From NCBI RefSeq assembly GCF_947623445.1, contig NC_135240.1, positions 8,246,001 through 8,310,000 on the forward strand: 64,000 nt of DNA, written 5' to 3'. The stretch comes from Clavelina lepadiformis (taxonomy: Eukaryota; Chordata; Ascidiacea; Aplousobranchia; Clavelinidae). Below, piece after piece: positions 21,856-33,526 of this stretch; within the stretch, counting starts at the first letter, position 1; each line of letters begins with the position of its first letter. A program made the position numbers and the translations under genes. The notes beneath the pieces are model-generated. The model did no database searches, was not told the origin of the DNA, and saw only the letters and a program-made list of their open reading frames with translations.

Positions 21856-23355
21856 ATGGCAGATGAATGCGCCAAATCCATCAAGACAGCTCAACGGGCG
21901 TTTGCTGATGGACGAACAAAACCCCTGGAGTTTAGAAAAAAGCAACTGAAAGCACTTCACCAGTGTCTTAAAGAGAATGAGCAGGAATTTTGCAATGCGC
22001 TCGAGAAAGACTTGCATAGACCAAAGTTAGAGGCAGTGTTGGCCGAAATCATTATCACTTCAAATGAAATAGTGTATGCTTTGGAAAATATTGATTCATG
22101 GGCAAAGGACGAAACTTGCAGCACAAATATTTTGAACAAGTTTACGAAAACATGCATTAGGAAAGAGCCATATGGAGTTTGCCTCATAATGTCTGCTTGG
22201 AATTATCCTCTGGTCCTACTGCTCGCACCTTTAGTTGCAGCTATTGCTGCTGGGAACTGCGCTGTAATCAAACCGAGTGAATGCGCTAAGAACTGTGCTG
22301 CCGCCTTACAATCCATCCTTCCCAAATATCTCGACAATGATTGCTACCCGGTAATGGTACTGAATGCTGAACAATCTGCCAAACTCACCAAATATCATCG
22401 CTTTGACTTTATCTTTTTCACCGGCGGTACATCTGTAGGAAGGTACGTGATGAAAGCGGCAGCTGAACATCTCACGCCTGTGGTACTTGAGCTTGGTGGT
22501 AAGAATCCATGTTACGTGGATTCGACATGCAATTTACGTGTTGCCGCACGTCGTATTGTCTGGGGTAGATATTACAATGCTGGGCAGATATGTCTTGCTC
22601 CTGATTACATCATGATAAATGAAAGTATTCGAGAGAAATTTCTGGTTGAAGTCAAAGCTGCTCTAAAAGAATTTTATGGAGAAAATCCAAAAGCATCGAG
22701 CGACTATGGAAGAATCATTAACAAACGTCAGTTTGGAAGATTGAAGCAACTGTTGAAGTCAGGTAGCGGAAAGATCGTTATTGGAGGAGAAATGGATGAG
22801 AAAGAAAACTACATTGCACCTACAGTGGTAGTTGATGTTGACGTCAAGTCGCCATTTATGCAAGAGGAAATGTTTGGCCCCATTATGCTTATCCTTACGA
22901 TTCCAAGTCTTGAAGAAGCCATCGCTATAATAAACGCAAAAGAAAAACCGCTTGCACTTTACATGTTTTCCAAGGACAAGCCGGCTATAAACCGCATGCT
23001 CAACAGCACAGTAAGTGGAGGAGTCACAGTCAACGATGTCTTTGCCCATTACATTCCTCATAACCTCCCATTCGGTGGTGTTGGCAATAGTGGCATGGGT
23101 TCGTATCATGGAAAGTTTGGCTTTGATGCTTTTACTCACAAGAGAAGCTGCGTTGTTGATGGAACTCCTGATGCTCTCTTTTCTTCGCGTTATCCACCAT
23201 ACACGGACACGAAGCTGTCAATTATTCGTCTCGCATTTCAAAAGAGTCTCAAATCGGGTGGTCCATTTAAAAAAATTAGTTCCTTTCTTTGGCTTACAGT
23301 ATTGGGTGTTGTGTTGGCATACTTGTTTAGATATTTAGAGCTGTATTATAGATAA
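21856..23355 (+). CDS. ALDH3A2: Fatty aldehyde dehydrogenase, ALDH3 class
   Basis: Single-exon frame of 499 residues from the ATG at 21856. The codons just upstream lack an ATG, and this ATG has a good context (agaATGG). It oxidises aldehydes to acids with NAD(P)+. Visible signatures: SAWNYPLVLLLAPL, cofactor motif FFTGGTSVGR, catalytic Glu in LELGGKNP (about E212), catalytic Cys in NAGQICLAPDY (about C246), and MQEEMFGPIM. Length equals the ALDH3 class, shorter than ALDH1/2. Residues ~475-499 form a hydrophobic tail (FLWLTVLGVVLAYLF) then a charged end, as in the ER-anchored ALDH3A2 rather than soluble ALDH3A1. Orthology within ALDH3 is inferred. The absence of introns is unusual beside TMTC3. 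Confidence 0.94.
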   Translation: MADECAKSIKTAQRAFADGRTKPLEFRKKQLKALHQCLKENEQEFCNALEKDLHRPKLEAVLAEIIITSNEIVYALENIDSWAKDETCSTNILNKFTKTCIRKEPYGVCLIMSAWNYPLVLLLAPLVAAIAAGNCAVIKPSECAKNCAAALQSILPKYLDNDCYPVMVLNAEQSAKLTKYHRFDFIFFTGGTSVGRYVMKAAAEHLTPVVLELGGKNPCYVDSTCNLRVAARRIVWGRYYNAGQICLAPDYIMINESIREKFLVEVKAALKEFYGENPKASSDYGRIINKRQFGRLKQLLKSGSGKIVIGGEMDEKENYIAPTVVVDVDVKSPFMQEEMFGPIMLILTIPSLEEAIAIINAKEKPLALYMFSKDKPAINRMLNSTVSGGVTVNDVFAHYIPHNLPFGGVGNSGMGSYHGKFGFDAFTHKRSCVVDGTPDALFSSRYPPYTDTKLSIIRLAFQKSLKSGGPFKKISSFLWLTVLGVVLAYLFRYLELYYR

Positions 23356-23585
23356 GCTATGATTTTAATTGTTAGTGATTTCTGGCACACAGACTCTTGT
23401 AGTAACAAAATCCTTTTCATAATTCATATATAACTTAGGCCAAGTAATTTAATCTGATCGTTTTTGCGCCGCAATGAATGCATATAGATATGTATATGAT
23501 TAACGTTATGGAATGAATTGTATATTTTGTTATTTCGGAATTCGAATTACCGCAGTTGACACTTTCATCATCGTCGTGTAAACTT

Positions 23586-23591
23586 AATAAA
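23586..23591 (+). promoter_or_regulatory. Polyadenylation signal of ALDH3 gene
   Basis: AATAAA 231 nt after the ALDH stop codon. Confidence 0.6.
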
Positions 23592-23736
23592 AGCTGTATA
23601 TCGAAAGTTAACTATTTATAGTTAAACATATTATGCTTGGAGTTAGATCATGACGTGACATCAAGGCTACGAATGCGTTTGTTGCATTTCTATATGCAAA
23701 ATTCAAGTCAATCTCATGTTAATTTTTTACCTTTTA

Positions 23737-24364
23737 AGTAGGGCGACTATTTTTTGACTTGTCAAAAAAAGTCAAAAATTGGTCAAATTTATAGCGTTAG
23801 GTCAAAAATTGTCAAAATTGTTTACAACCTGCATTGTCGTGGTGTCGTAGAGGTTGCACTGTCAGTGAACTTTTCGTTTTACATTTTACACCTTGTAGCC
23901 TACTTTATACTCTTGTAAATGGCCCATTGTCTACTTATTGTGAATCATAAACCATTAAGTGAAGTAATTAGGTTGATATGGTGTGATGCTCAACACACCT
24001 CAAAACGTGTAAAATAAGCCATTTTGCGGCAGCTGTAGGTTAGGTGCAGCTCTTGCTTCGGTTTTGCTTTAGGTACTTCATGTATTTTTAGTTTAGACAA
24101 GTGTATTGAACAGTTTTTGTTGTGTCTTAGCTGCATTTTTTTGGCAGTGATTTGTAATTAGCTGAGTTCCCTTTTCAGAATAGACTAGGTCTTTGTTCAG
24201 ATCTTTGCCCTTCTTTACTATAATAAATTTTAACTTTTTGTACAATAATGCGTAATTTAACTACTTGAGTTCTTCATACGTCAAAACTTGTCAAAAAAAA
24301 GTTTTTTAATGTCAAAAGTTTCAATTTTTAGGTCAAAAATTTTCGTTTTTTAGGTCGCCCTACT
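23737..24364. mobile_element. MITE with GTAGGGCGAC ends, copy A
   Basis: Ends read AGTAGGGCGAC and GTCGCCCTACT, flanked by TA on both sides as in Tc1/mariner-type insertions. Subterminal regions on both sides are rich in the repeated word GTCAAAA(A/T). The interior (about 23830-24120) is matched in reverse by copy C at 48018-48270. No coding capacity. Confidence 0.75.
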
Positions 24365-25792
24365 TACAAGGTATAATATATACTCAAACTCTTTGCTTGA
24401 CTGTTTACATACAAACTCATCTTTTTAAACAGACTACTCAAACCAGTTGAATAACGCATTGACATAAACGCAAGTTTTGTTAAATCTGTTTTTCTTGAAA
24501 AACATATCATCTCTGTCTATTAACTTAGTTTCGTGAGGTTTTATTACATTAGTTTCTTTCGTATTAGTTTTAAGCTTAGACGTAACATGTTGTCTTATCG
24601 AGTTTGATGTTTGTTGATTTACGTGCTGTGTTCATCTTAAAAATTGAAAGAAACTTAAGTGTCTGTCTACCTCGTGCTCGTCTTTCAGGAACTTTTCCTG
24701 TAAGCATAAGATTTTCCAATTTATAGGTTAGATGTTCCACAAAAGTATTTTGTCGGTGTCTAATGATTTTAGTTAATTGCCTGCTTGTGTATAATCTATG
24801 AAGTATCGATTCATGTCATTGAAACATATCAAACGAATATTAATTTTTGAAGTAGATAAAATTAGCAATACTTGCATGCAACACATAGAGTACACATAAA
24901 CCTACATGGTATGAACAAAAAACGGCAGATTTTTCTCAGGTCCACAAGAGTTCTGGTATTAAAAAAAATCTTGCAGTAACACCACTGATGATAATAGAAT
25001 TCATCATCAGTTTTTCCACAGCAGCTTATATCCTGCTTAAAGATTAACACAAAGAGTTCACACCAGCTGATTTTATGTTTTGTTTATTTTAACCGAATAG
25101 GCGGACAGTTTTAAGTCTATTTCATTATCACATGTTTAAGTGATGTGGTTTAAGAATGAAATTTGTACATTTGCGTTTTCGAATCTTTCAATTTGTTTAT
25201 GATATATGTTGCTTAATCCAACAGTTTAGAAGGACACCAAAACCAGCAAAATGTGCACGAAGTATTGAACATTTATAACATCTGATTTTAAAATGTGCTA
25301 CTTCCCTTAAAATTGAGAAGACCTTCGATTGTAGCATTAAATGTTGAATTACTTTGTTTGCAATGCTGCTATGCTTCAATCCTTGTCGAGCATACGACAT
25401 TTGTGGTCAAAATCCAACTCCACATAATGAACGTTAGCTACATGTTTCATCACTGCCCGGTTTAGTAAGTTACAAATTTACTTTGTTCTCATTTACTGTA
25501 TGCTAATGTTTTGTCTGCCAAACTAAATGCTATGCAGTAACTGTTTTTGGTGCGCTAGAAAATGGCGGCAATGGACATCGAGAACCAATGAGATGTCTAT
25601 GACTGTCCGCATGGCCGCTAATAGGTGAATGCTAAGTGCGAACTCTATGATGAGAATCGAATAGGTCCCTTCTAGGCGTCGCGTAAGCTTGTTGATTTCT
25701 CTCATGATTTCTGTCCTGCTTATGCACTTGTACATCAGGATCGAGTATTCAGCAGTAATTACGTCATAATTTCTCTTTTATTACCTCATGAA
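24365..25792. other. Intergenic, no feature identified
   Basis: AT-rich sequence between two MITEs. Open frames here are short and without recognisable domains. Confidence 0.4.
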
Positions 25793-26204
25793 TAGGGCAA
25801 TTATTTTTTGACTTGTGAAAAAAAGTCAAAAGTTGGTCAAAATTTGTCAAAAATGGTTAAAGTGAGGAGCAACTAAAAAAATGCAGTGGTTAAGCAGCTA
25901 TTGCCAAAACGAAATGGCAAAAATACACAAATTCGTCTCTTAATTAGGCCTACTTATGACAAACATTATGGCTTATTATACCACACAATATAACAATGGG
26001 CATGACTCAGTGTGTTTGGTACCGTAAGCATTGATACAATGTTTTGTGTGATCGATAGGTCAAAGGTATGGGTGAAGTGTATAACAAGAATATTTTGCAT
26101 TAATTAAGTCAAGGCCAGCGTTTAGTGTATTTGCAATGATGAACGTTATTGCTAAACTATAGCTGAGTTTACGCTGTTGCTTGTGCTAGAATAATTGCCC
26201 TACT
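25793..26204. mobile_element. MITE related to the GTAGGGCGAC family, copy B
   Basis: Left end TAGGGCAATTATTTTTTGAC and right end AATAATTGCCCTA are inverted repeats of about 13 bp. The left subterminal region again has repeated gtcaaaa words. The interior differs from copy A, so it is a related but separate subfamily. Confidence 0.65.
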
Positions 26205-26545
26205 AATCCCTCTTTCCTATTCAAGTACGAATGCAAAAGTTGCAACGTACAACAGTACCGAAATAAGATCAACACGTGAATAATATCAATAATATTTGAC
26301 CAAAACCGCGACGGTTAGATATTACAGTATTAAGAAATGTATAAAAAAGATACAAGAACTAATAGCTTTAAATGTTAGAAAGGATTCATTCATGCAGATC
26401 ATTTTAATCTTAGGTGTACAGGGTATTAGGAGTAAAGATATAGAATAAAAGCATGACTGCATAGACACCAAATTTCTCAATAATCATGCTTTGTTTATTG
26501 TTGGCAGTGTTGGTAATATGCTAGATACTTGTGGAATCTGCCATA

Positions 26546-29326
26546 ATGCTGAAGTCGAAAACTCTCATGGTAAAAACGAGAAGTGGAAAAATCCTTAAAA
26601 TTGTTAGAGAGCATTATTTACGTGATGACATTGACAATGGCCTTTTAACGGATAAATTAGATCTGCACCCCTTGCTTCAAAATGATTTGGTTCCACATGA
26701 ACACTTTCTTGTTCTTGATACAAATGTTATCTTGCATCAGATGGATGTAATAGAACACCCTTGCATCAAGAATGTGATCATTTTACAAACTGTGCTTCGT
26801 GAAGTTCGCCACCGATCCTCTCCTGTTTACAAACGGTTGTCGTCCATTTTAGAAAATCCAGATAAAAAGTTTTTTGTCTTTACTAATGAGCATTGCATAG
26901 AAACTTGGACTGCTAGAAAGCGCAAAGAATCGAGCAACGACCTCAATGATCGCCTGATACGAATTGCCACTAAATATTACAGTGACTGCTTGTCCGATAG
27001 AAATCAGCAAGCGGTTCTCCTCACCAATGATGAAGCAAACTGTGCATTTGCTGTTGAAGAAGGCCTCATTGCATATACAGCCGAAAAATATGTAAAAAGC
27101 GTAGTAGGACACCCAGAACTGCTGGATAAACTTGCCAAGGTAAATGAAGCAATTGAAGTAGATCGGTCAATTTCTTATCCAGAACACTTAAAATTATCTC
27201 AGCTCAATTCCGGTATAAAAACCGGACGTTTTAAGCAGGGTAAGCTCAATATTAGCCGTGAAAATTATTTAGAGGGAAAGATATTGTGTCCAGATGTGAA
27301 AGGTGGCGAGATTCTCATACAAGGTCGACTGAATCTTAATCGTGCTGTACATGAAGACATAGTAGCTGTTGAACTTGCGTCTGAAGAGGAATGGTCAGCT
27401 CCAAGTGATGTTATGTTGGATGTTTCTATTCAGCCGGGAGCTGAAATATCAGATTCAGTTGATAAAAAAGTTGTCAGTAATGCACATAGAGTTCCTTCTG
27501 GAAAGATAGTTGGCATCATCAAAAGAAGCTGGAGACCATACTGTGGTATTTTGGAAAATTATGGCACTCCAGGCATGACAAGGCATTTGTTTACACCAGC
27601 GGAACGTAGAATACCTCGAATTAGGATTGAGACAAGACAATTTAAAAGCTTGATTGGCCAGCGGATTGTGGTTGCGATCGACTGTTGGCCTAAGCACTCC
27701 AAGTATCCTCAGGGCCATTTTGTTAGGTCACTTGGTGAAATAGGAGATAAAGAAACAGAAAATGAAGTTTTGTTATTGGAACATGATGTTAGTCATGCTC
27801 CCTTTTCACAAGCAGTTTTGAATTGCCTGCCATCTCCAAATTGGGCAATCCCAGAAGAAGAGCTAAGAAAGCGTGAAGATCTTCGAGGATTTCCAATATG
27901 CAGTGTTGATCCTCCAGGGTGTACTGATATTGATGATTGTCTTCATTTTATCGATTTAAATGATGGCTCTGGAGCAGTAGAAGTTGGAGTTCATATCGCT
28001 GATGTCAGCCACTTCATTCGACCTTCAACACCAATAGACGAAGAAGCAAGGTGCCGTGGAACGACTGTTTATCTTTGTGATAAGCGAATCGACATGGTAC
28101 CAGCGCTGCTGTCATCAAATTTATGTTCTCTACGAGATGATGGTGATCGCTTGGCATTTTCATGCATCTGGAAAATGAGTTTAGATGCAAAAATATTACA
28201 AACTCGTTTTTGTAAGTCAGTGATTCGATCAAAAGCTTCGTTAACATATGCCCAAGCACAAATGATGATTGACGATCCTGCAAAGACAGATAATGTTACA
28301 GTAGGTCTACGTGGTCTTAATAAATTAGCAAAAATACTGAAGTCGAGACGAATTTTAAATGGTGCACTCAGTCTTGCCTCTCCTGAGGTGCGTTTTCATG
28401 TTGATAGCGAAACCCACGACCCGATTGATCTGCAGACAAAAGAACTTCGAGATACAAACTCCATGGTTGAGGAATTTATGTTGCTTGCTAACTGTTCAGT
28501 GGCTGAACACATCCAGCAAGAGTTTCCAGAATGTGCCGTCCTTCGCAAGCACCCTGGGCCACCGCCATCCAACTTTGATGTACTGATTAATGCTGCCAAG
28601 ACAAAGCAATTGGACTTGAACACTTCAACGTCTCGAGAACTTGCTGTAAGTTTGGACAACGCTGAAAAACCACAACCAGGTGTAAACTTGTACATTTCAA
28701 CATTGCTTCGTATTTTAGCAACTCGGTGCATGCTGCAAGCTGTGTACTTCTGTAGTGGATTGGAATCTGATTTCAAGCATTATGGCTTGGCAGCTCCCAT
28801 ATACACTCACTTTACTTCACCTATTCGGAGATATTCTGATATCATGGTACACAGGCTACTAGCAGCAAGCATTGGGGCAGATGTTACTTTTTCTGAACTT
28901 CTGGATAAACAAGAAATCCAAAAGATCTGTAACAATCTGAACTTTAGGCACAGAATGGCACAATACGCCCAGCGTGCATCTGTGGCATTACACACTCAGC
29001 TCTTCTTCCGCGGCAAGCTGGTAGATGAAAAAGGTTACATTATTTTTGTGCGTAAAAACGCAGTTCAGGTGCTGATTCCTAAGTATGGCTTGGAGGGCAC
29101 AGTTTTTCTTGACCGTGATTGTGAAGGAAATGCAATGACAATGAATAATTTGAATTACGTGGAACAGGACTGTAAAATTTTTGTTGGTAGCATTGCATTG
29201 CAAGTCTTTGATGAAGTTGTTGTGCAGATTTCACACGATGCTTCTAACATTCAGCATCAAAGGATTAATCTTAAATTGGTCAAACCTAACCTTCCTGGAA
29301 TCAGTAGTGTCCCTTCAGAAAGTTAA
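26546..29326 (+). CDS. DIS3: Exosome exonuclease DIS3 (RRP44)
   Basis: Single-exon frame of 926 residues (human 958). The start is the ATG giving MLKSKT, which aligns with the family start; the preceding in-frame codons contain no ATG. It degrades and endo-cleaves RNA as catalytic subunit of the nuclear exosome. PIN domain ~50-180 with all four acidic residues visible: D58 (LDTNV), E86 (LREVR), D135 (NDRLIR), D162 (TNDEA). Cold-shock domains ~215-400. RNB domain with DPPGCTDIDD at 455-464 and YTHFTSPIRRYSD. S1 domain near the C-terminus. Oddity: residues 1-57 contain no cysteine, so the three-cysteine CR3 motif present before the PIN domain in human DIS3 is missing. The coding region has no intron. 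CR3 loss might suggest DIS3L, but overall similarity is clearly to DIS3. Confidence 0.96.
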   Translation: MLKSKTLMVKTRSGKILKIVREHYLRDDIDNGLLTDKLDLHPLLQNDLVPHEHFLVLDTNVILHQMDVIEHPCIKNVIILQTVLREVRHRSSPVYKRLSSILENPDKKFFVFTNEHCIETWTARKRKESSNDLNDRLIRIATKYYSDCLSDRNQQAVLLTNDEANCAFAVEEGLIAYTAEKYVKSVVGHPELLDKLAKVNEAIEVDRSISYPEHLKLSQLNSGIKTGRFKQGKLNISRENYLEGKILCPDVKGGEILIQGRLNLNRAVHEDIVAVELASEEEWSAPSDVMLDVSIQPGAEISDSVDKKVVSNAHRVPSGKIVGIIKRSWRPYCGILENYGTPGMTRHLFTPAERRIPRIRIETRQFKSLIGQRIVVAIDCWPKHSKYPQGHFVRSLGEIGDKETENEVLLLEHDVSHAPFSQAVLNCLPSPNWAIPEEELRKREDLRGFPICSVDPPGCTDIDDCLHFIDLNDGSGAVEVGVHIADVSHFIRPSTPIDEEARCRGTTVYLCDKRIDMVPALLSSNLCSLRDDGDRLAFSCIWKMSLDAKILQTRFCKSVIRSKASLTYAQAQMMIDDPAKTDNVTVGLRGLNKLAKILKSRRILNGALSLASPEVRFHVDSETHDPIDLQTKELRDTNSMVEEFMLLANCSVAEHIQQEFPECAVLRKHPGPPPSNFDVLINAAKTKQLDLNTSTSRELAVSLDNAEKPQPGVNLYISTLLRILATRCMLQAVYFCSGLESDFKHYGLAAPIYTHFTSPIRRYSDIMVHRLLAASIGADVTFSELLDKQEIQKICNNLNFRHRMAQYAQRASVALHTQLFFRGKLVDEKGYIIFVRKNAVQVLIPKYGLEGTVFLDRDCEGNAMTMNNLNYVEQDCKIFVGSIALQVFDEVVVQISHDASNIQHQRINLKLVKPNLPGISSVPSES

Positions 29327-31977
29327 ACCAAATTAAGAAAGCTGTTGGCAATATAATTAATGAAGAAGTTTTAACAATGTTATTTATGATTTTTTCTGGC
29401 TATTCATTTTCTTTGTTTATTGTTAAAAATGTACAAGTGCGGTTCAGATTGCTACTTGTTGGGTGAGTTAAGAGTTTTCTAAATTGGCATTCGTGAAGTA
29501 ACTTCGTAGTCCCAGTCTGTTGAAGTCCGGTCATTAGATTTAAAACACCTTTATAAAACCAAACAGGGGAAGACTGCAATATTTTAACAGTTGTCTTGCT
29601 TGCCTCTACCACAAAAATTCTTTTTAGAGGTGTAAAATGTTTGTATTGGTTCCAGCTCAGGACAACCCAACCAATGTCTGTGGGTTTAATAGACCTTGAG
29701 TTGAAATGTCCTGTATTTTGTTGTATATTTGTTAAATTTTTCTGGATTTAATCATCATGAGTTGAACTGATAGATCACTGTTTGTACCACGTTTCCGCGT
29801 CCAGAAATGTAATTAGGAGCATGTGTTAAAAAGATTGTAAAGACTGTTGGTGTAAAGGTTTAATGGAGTTAGATAAGGTTTAATGCTACCCAGTTATTAA
29901 GGTTTAAGTTTGCTTAACTGACAACCAGAGTGAATTGATTTTGCATCAAACAGTTGTTGATAAAATTTTAGCTGATGAGAATATACTAAAACAAACCTTA
30001 ATTTTATCAAATCATGTTACATTGAAGTACCATGTGCCGCATCTACTCATTGCTTATACAGTATAAATTGAGCTGAATCCGATCATTTGTGAAATGTTGT
30101 TTAATCTGTATCCTTAGTCATAATAGTGAAGTCATTTTTGGTCTTTGTTTCAAAATTCATTTATAGTTTTTAACTTTACTTTCAATCCTTTTAGTACGTT
30201 CCCAGGTTGATTTCCTGCATTTATTGTAATAAGAAGTCTTTGTTGGAAATGCCCGTTTCTTAACCTTAACACTGATTAATTATTATTTATCTATGTGTCA
30301 GCTTTAGCTAAGCCTATATGTATCTCCCATTGTCTAAACAATGTTTTGATTGCTGCACCTGCTACGACTCGCAGCGTTTTTCATGTCAAATATTTTAACT
30401 CCCATCGCTTTCACATCATATAAGCTCGCACTTCTTCCAGCGAGCAGAGTTTGCCGAGTGAATAATCGAAATCAACAGATCAGTTGTCTAAGCTAGCCAT
30501 GGTGATTGTAACTCAATAGACATCTTATAGGCAGTATTATTGAGAAAGTGTACAGCACCTATAATAAAATCCTTTTCTTGTAAACTATTCCTGTTGTACT
30601 ATTAAAAGCTTTCGGCTGTCAGACGTTTAGAGTATTCTAACCGTACGCAACAATAGAGTCAGATAATTCAATAGGTAAATTAAGTAAAGATACCCTCATG
30701 TGCTAAAAAGGTCATTTCAGGACCATGAAACTCATTGAACTTTTAAACTAGGGATGTACCAACCCCGAACGTATGACACAGAAATCACTATTTTAAGTGT
30801 TCTTCGAACCAGAGCTTTGTTCTTGAATTTATCCGAACGTCGGTTTTTTGACCAAAAATAACAAGTCAGTTAGAGTAGACCTATTCCAATATTTGCTACT
30901 GGGAAAAGTTTCTAATTTGCTACGACTGTCTTAAGTTCAAAAGTACCAATTAGGCTCGTACGAGCATGAGATTTTTCTACAACCCATTCCTATTATTAAT
31001 TATTAACAGACAAAAGCACCCTTGTATTAATAAAAGGACCAGATGGCGCTCTATATACACTATAATGTTAAAGTATTTGCAAGGATGCACACGTTTAAGA
31101 AATGTATTTTATGGCATTGTCATAAGGATTGTGCGTCAACTTTCAAACCTTTTGTTTAAAAAATGTACTTTTTTCTATTCGCTGTTTCAGGGAGTTTAGG
31201 TTTATTGGCCATGCAAACTTTTCATTTCCGCGTTTCAGCACCACTGTAATTTACTTTTTGCACGCTTTAAGCCCTCAGGACTCTGCCACATTTTCCTTTC
31301 GGGGTTTGTTTATGACGGTACTTCTTGTTTGACCAGTCTACAACTAGTTTCGCATCATACAGTCAATGGCAACCAAACTTTTGCAAGATCCAAAGTGGCT
31401 ACACCAACCGTAGTCGTTTTAAAAAATAAAACTAAACAGCCAAAGCCACAGTCTCACCACAGCATTTTTACCGTCCTGCGACATTTTGTTTTGTTTTTAT
31501 GGGAGTTACCCAATTTTCTGGTACCATTTTTGTGTTTGCGTTTTGAATTTGTGTTTCTGTTAAGCTTTTTTTGATTACGATTGTGTATTTTAGCTAACTG
31601 GCGTTGAAAAAACATGAGGAGGCTATTTTGGTTGCTGTAATATTGTACGATAAATTGTAATATAACACATTGGCAGGCACTTCCTTTCCTCTTTGATGTA
31701 CGGTTACCATAAGAAAAACCAATGTTTTTGTACAGTATTTTCTTTTAATTTTTTTTTCAAGGTTTTTGGTTGCATACACACAAGTATAATCAAATTGTTT
31801 AGCGGTGAGGTCTTGATTATGTCGGTGGTTGCTGGAGTGGAGAAAACACTGTAACAAAGCAAACACCTGGTATATATGAAACATTGCCGTATTGATGACG
31901 CTGTAATTGCTGCTAAAATGTGGTTAATTTTGAGTAAAAGTGTAACTTTTTGGTTAAAATGTCTAGAAACACATACC
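29327..31977. other. Intergenic, 2.65 kb
   Basis: Contains the DIS3 3' region and the 3' flank of the minus-strand Tg1 gene. No RNA gene or convincing exon was found. Open frames are short and unrelated to known domains. Confidence 0.4.
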
Positions 31978-32593
31978 TTAAGTGCATTCGCGATCGCCCG
32001 GCATAAATTGATCTGATCTATTACCGCGCGAATCGACGCACCAGCAACTGTACCCCATGTCATGACATTGCAGTGGAATCCAACTTCCGTTTTTTGCGCA
32101 CTCGGGAAAATCAACCCCGTCCTGTATGTCCGGGTACTGCGCTTCTATCTCTAACTTGTTGAGTTTGTCCTCCAAGCAACACAGAAGACTTTCATTGTTG
32201 TATGTCGTCGTGTCGGGTATCACATCTCCGTTCGGCTTACTGCACCAACACGCTCCAGTAGAGTAGCATTGCTTCGGGAGATATTGACCTTTTTTGTCAC
32301 ATTGCGGAAGTTCTGGAACTGCCAAATCGTTCGGATTTTTTTTCTTGTGCTTTCTTATGGCCTTACACCTTTGAGCGCAAGTAGATCTCCGACCACCTAA
32401 AAACAAACTTAATTAATTTTAATCTAATTGCTATGCTTTCATTGACAAAATGATGGGAAGATTAAAAACGGCTCTTATTGGTTGGTGGCTACGATTTGGC
32501 AATTATTTTCACCTACACACCTGACATTGCAATATCAATATTTGTTATGTAGTAGATCAATAAGCACATCAACAATGTCATCAACTTGCGCAT
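31978..32593 (-). CDS. Small secreted protein with two thyroglobulin type-1 domains (A)
   Basis: Two exons on the minus strand: 32593-32521 and 32396-31978, with a GT donor and a clean pyrimidine-rich TTTTTAG acceptor; 492 nt, 163 residues. Exon 1 encodes a signal peptide (MRKLMTLLMCLLIYYI...). Exon 2 encodes two Tg1 repeats, the first with QCYSTGACWCSKPNG and the second with QCHDMGYSCWCVDSRG. The CWC(V) core with flanking cysteines defines the family, which includes cysteine-protease inhibitors and extracellular binding modules. It is a diverged paralogue of the duplicated pair at 36085-36719 and 54981-55615, with the same exon layout and nearly the same length. The target is unknown. Confidence 0.87.
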
Positions 32594-33181
32594 TGTACTT
32601 GCTTCTGTTGAATTTGCTAATTACATTTAAACCTGCAAAGAAAAAGTTAGAGATCTAGTTTATAAACGTAAACCGTTTTCAATTTTAAACGCTGTGACAA
32701 ATGCTAAAATGAAGAAAGTGCACAAACGCTGAACATGTCGATTGATTTTATAGTCGCAAATTTTCCTGGTCGTCTTTGTCACGCGGAAGTGAATTTCATG
32801 CCAAACGCTATGAGAGGCGTGACGTATTAGAAACAAAATTTTAAATTAACACCTTTCGCAGCTCTAACGAACTTACTGACCTTGACAGTCACTCATGTAT
32901 ACAGATGTGTTTGGCGATATGTCGTTTGTGTTAATATTTGGAACATGTCTTTTTTAGAGTAAGAACTTTTACTACCGGAGCTTGTTTTTCTACTTTTAAC
33001 GAAGCAGTATTCATTATTTTCTGGTAACCAGTGCGGCGATGAAAAATAAGGGCACAAAAAATTGCAGTAACCAGTGTTTCCAATCTTTTTCGGTATTTAA
33101 ACTTTTTGACGCTTCGGCTGTTGGTATAACAGATAACAGAAGCGAAAAAAAGAAGAACATTTCAGGCAGATAACAACCTAT

Positions 33182-33526
33182 ATGCAAAATATTTCAAGTA
33201 AAATGCGCACATCAAAATCTAGATTTTATTCACCTCCGTGGCAGTTGCCCAACGTTGGAATAAGAAAATGTTTAAACAAAAAATATCCAAAGTTTTATAG
33301 CAACAACGATGGACAACCGTCATCGTCATGTTGCAACAATTCAAGGGTTGTCGTACATTTAATAAAACCGGTAGATAAAAATTCTCTTTCCGCATCGCTA
33401 CCTTGTGAACTATATGGCAGTTTGTTTGTAACTATACGATGTATATCTGAACACAACGGAACTTTTATTATCGGTAAAAATTCTTTGCATTCTCACAGAA
33501 CTAGATTTAGAGGTCGAATTTTTTAA
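33182..33526 (+). CDS. Possible small ORF, 114 residues, unknown
   Basis: ATG-initiated frame divergent from the Tg1 A gene, about 590 bp from its start codon. The product is basic and rich in Ser, Asn and Lys, with no domain, signal peptide or membrane segment. There is no second copy in the window to test conservation. It may be chance. Confidence 0.15.
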   Translation: MQNISSKMRTSKSRFYSPPWQLPNVGIRKCLNKKYPKFYSNNDGQPSSSCCNNSRVVVHLIKPVDKNSLSASLPCELYGSLFVTIRCISEHNGTFIIGKNSLHSHRTRFRGRIF

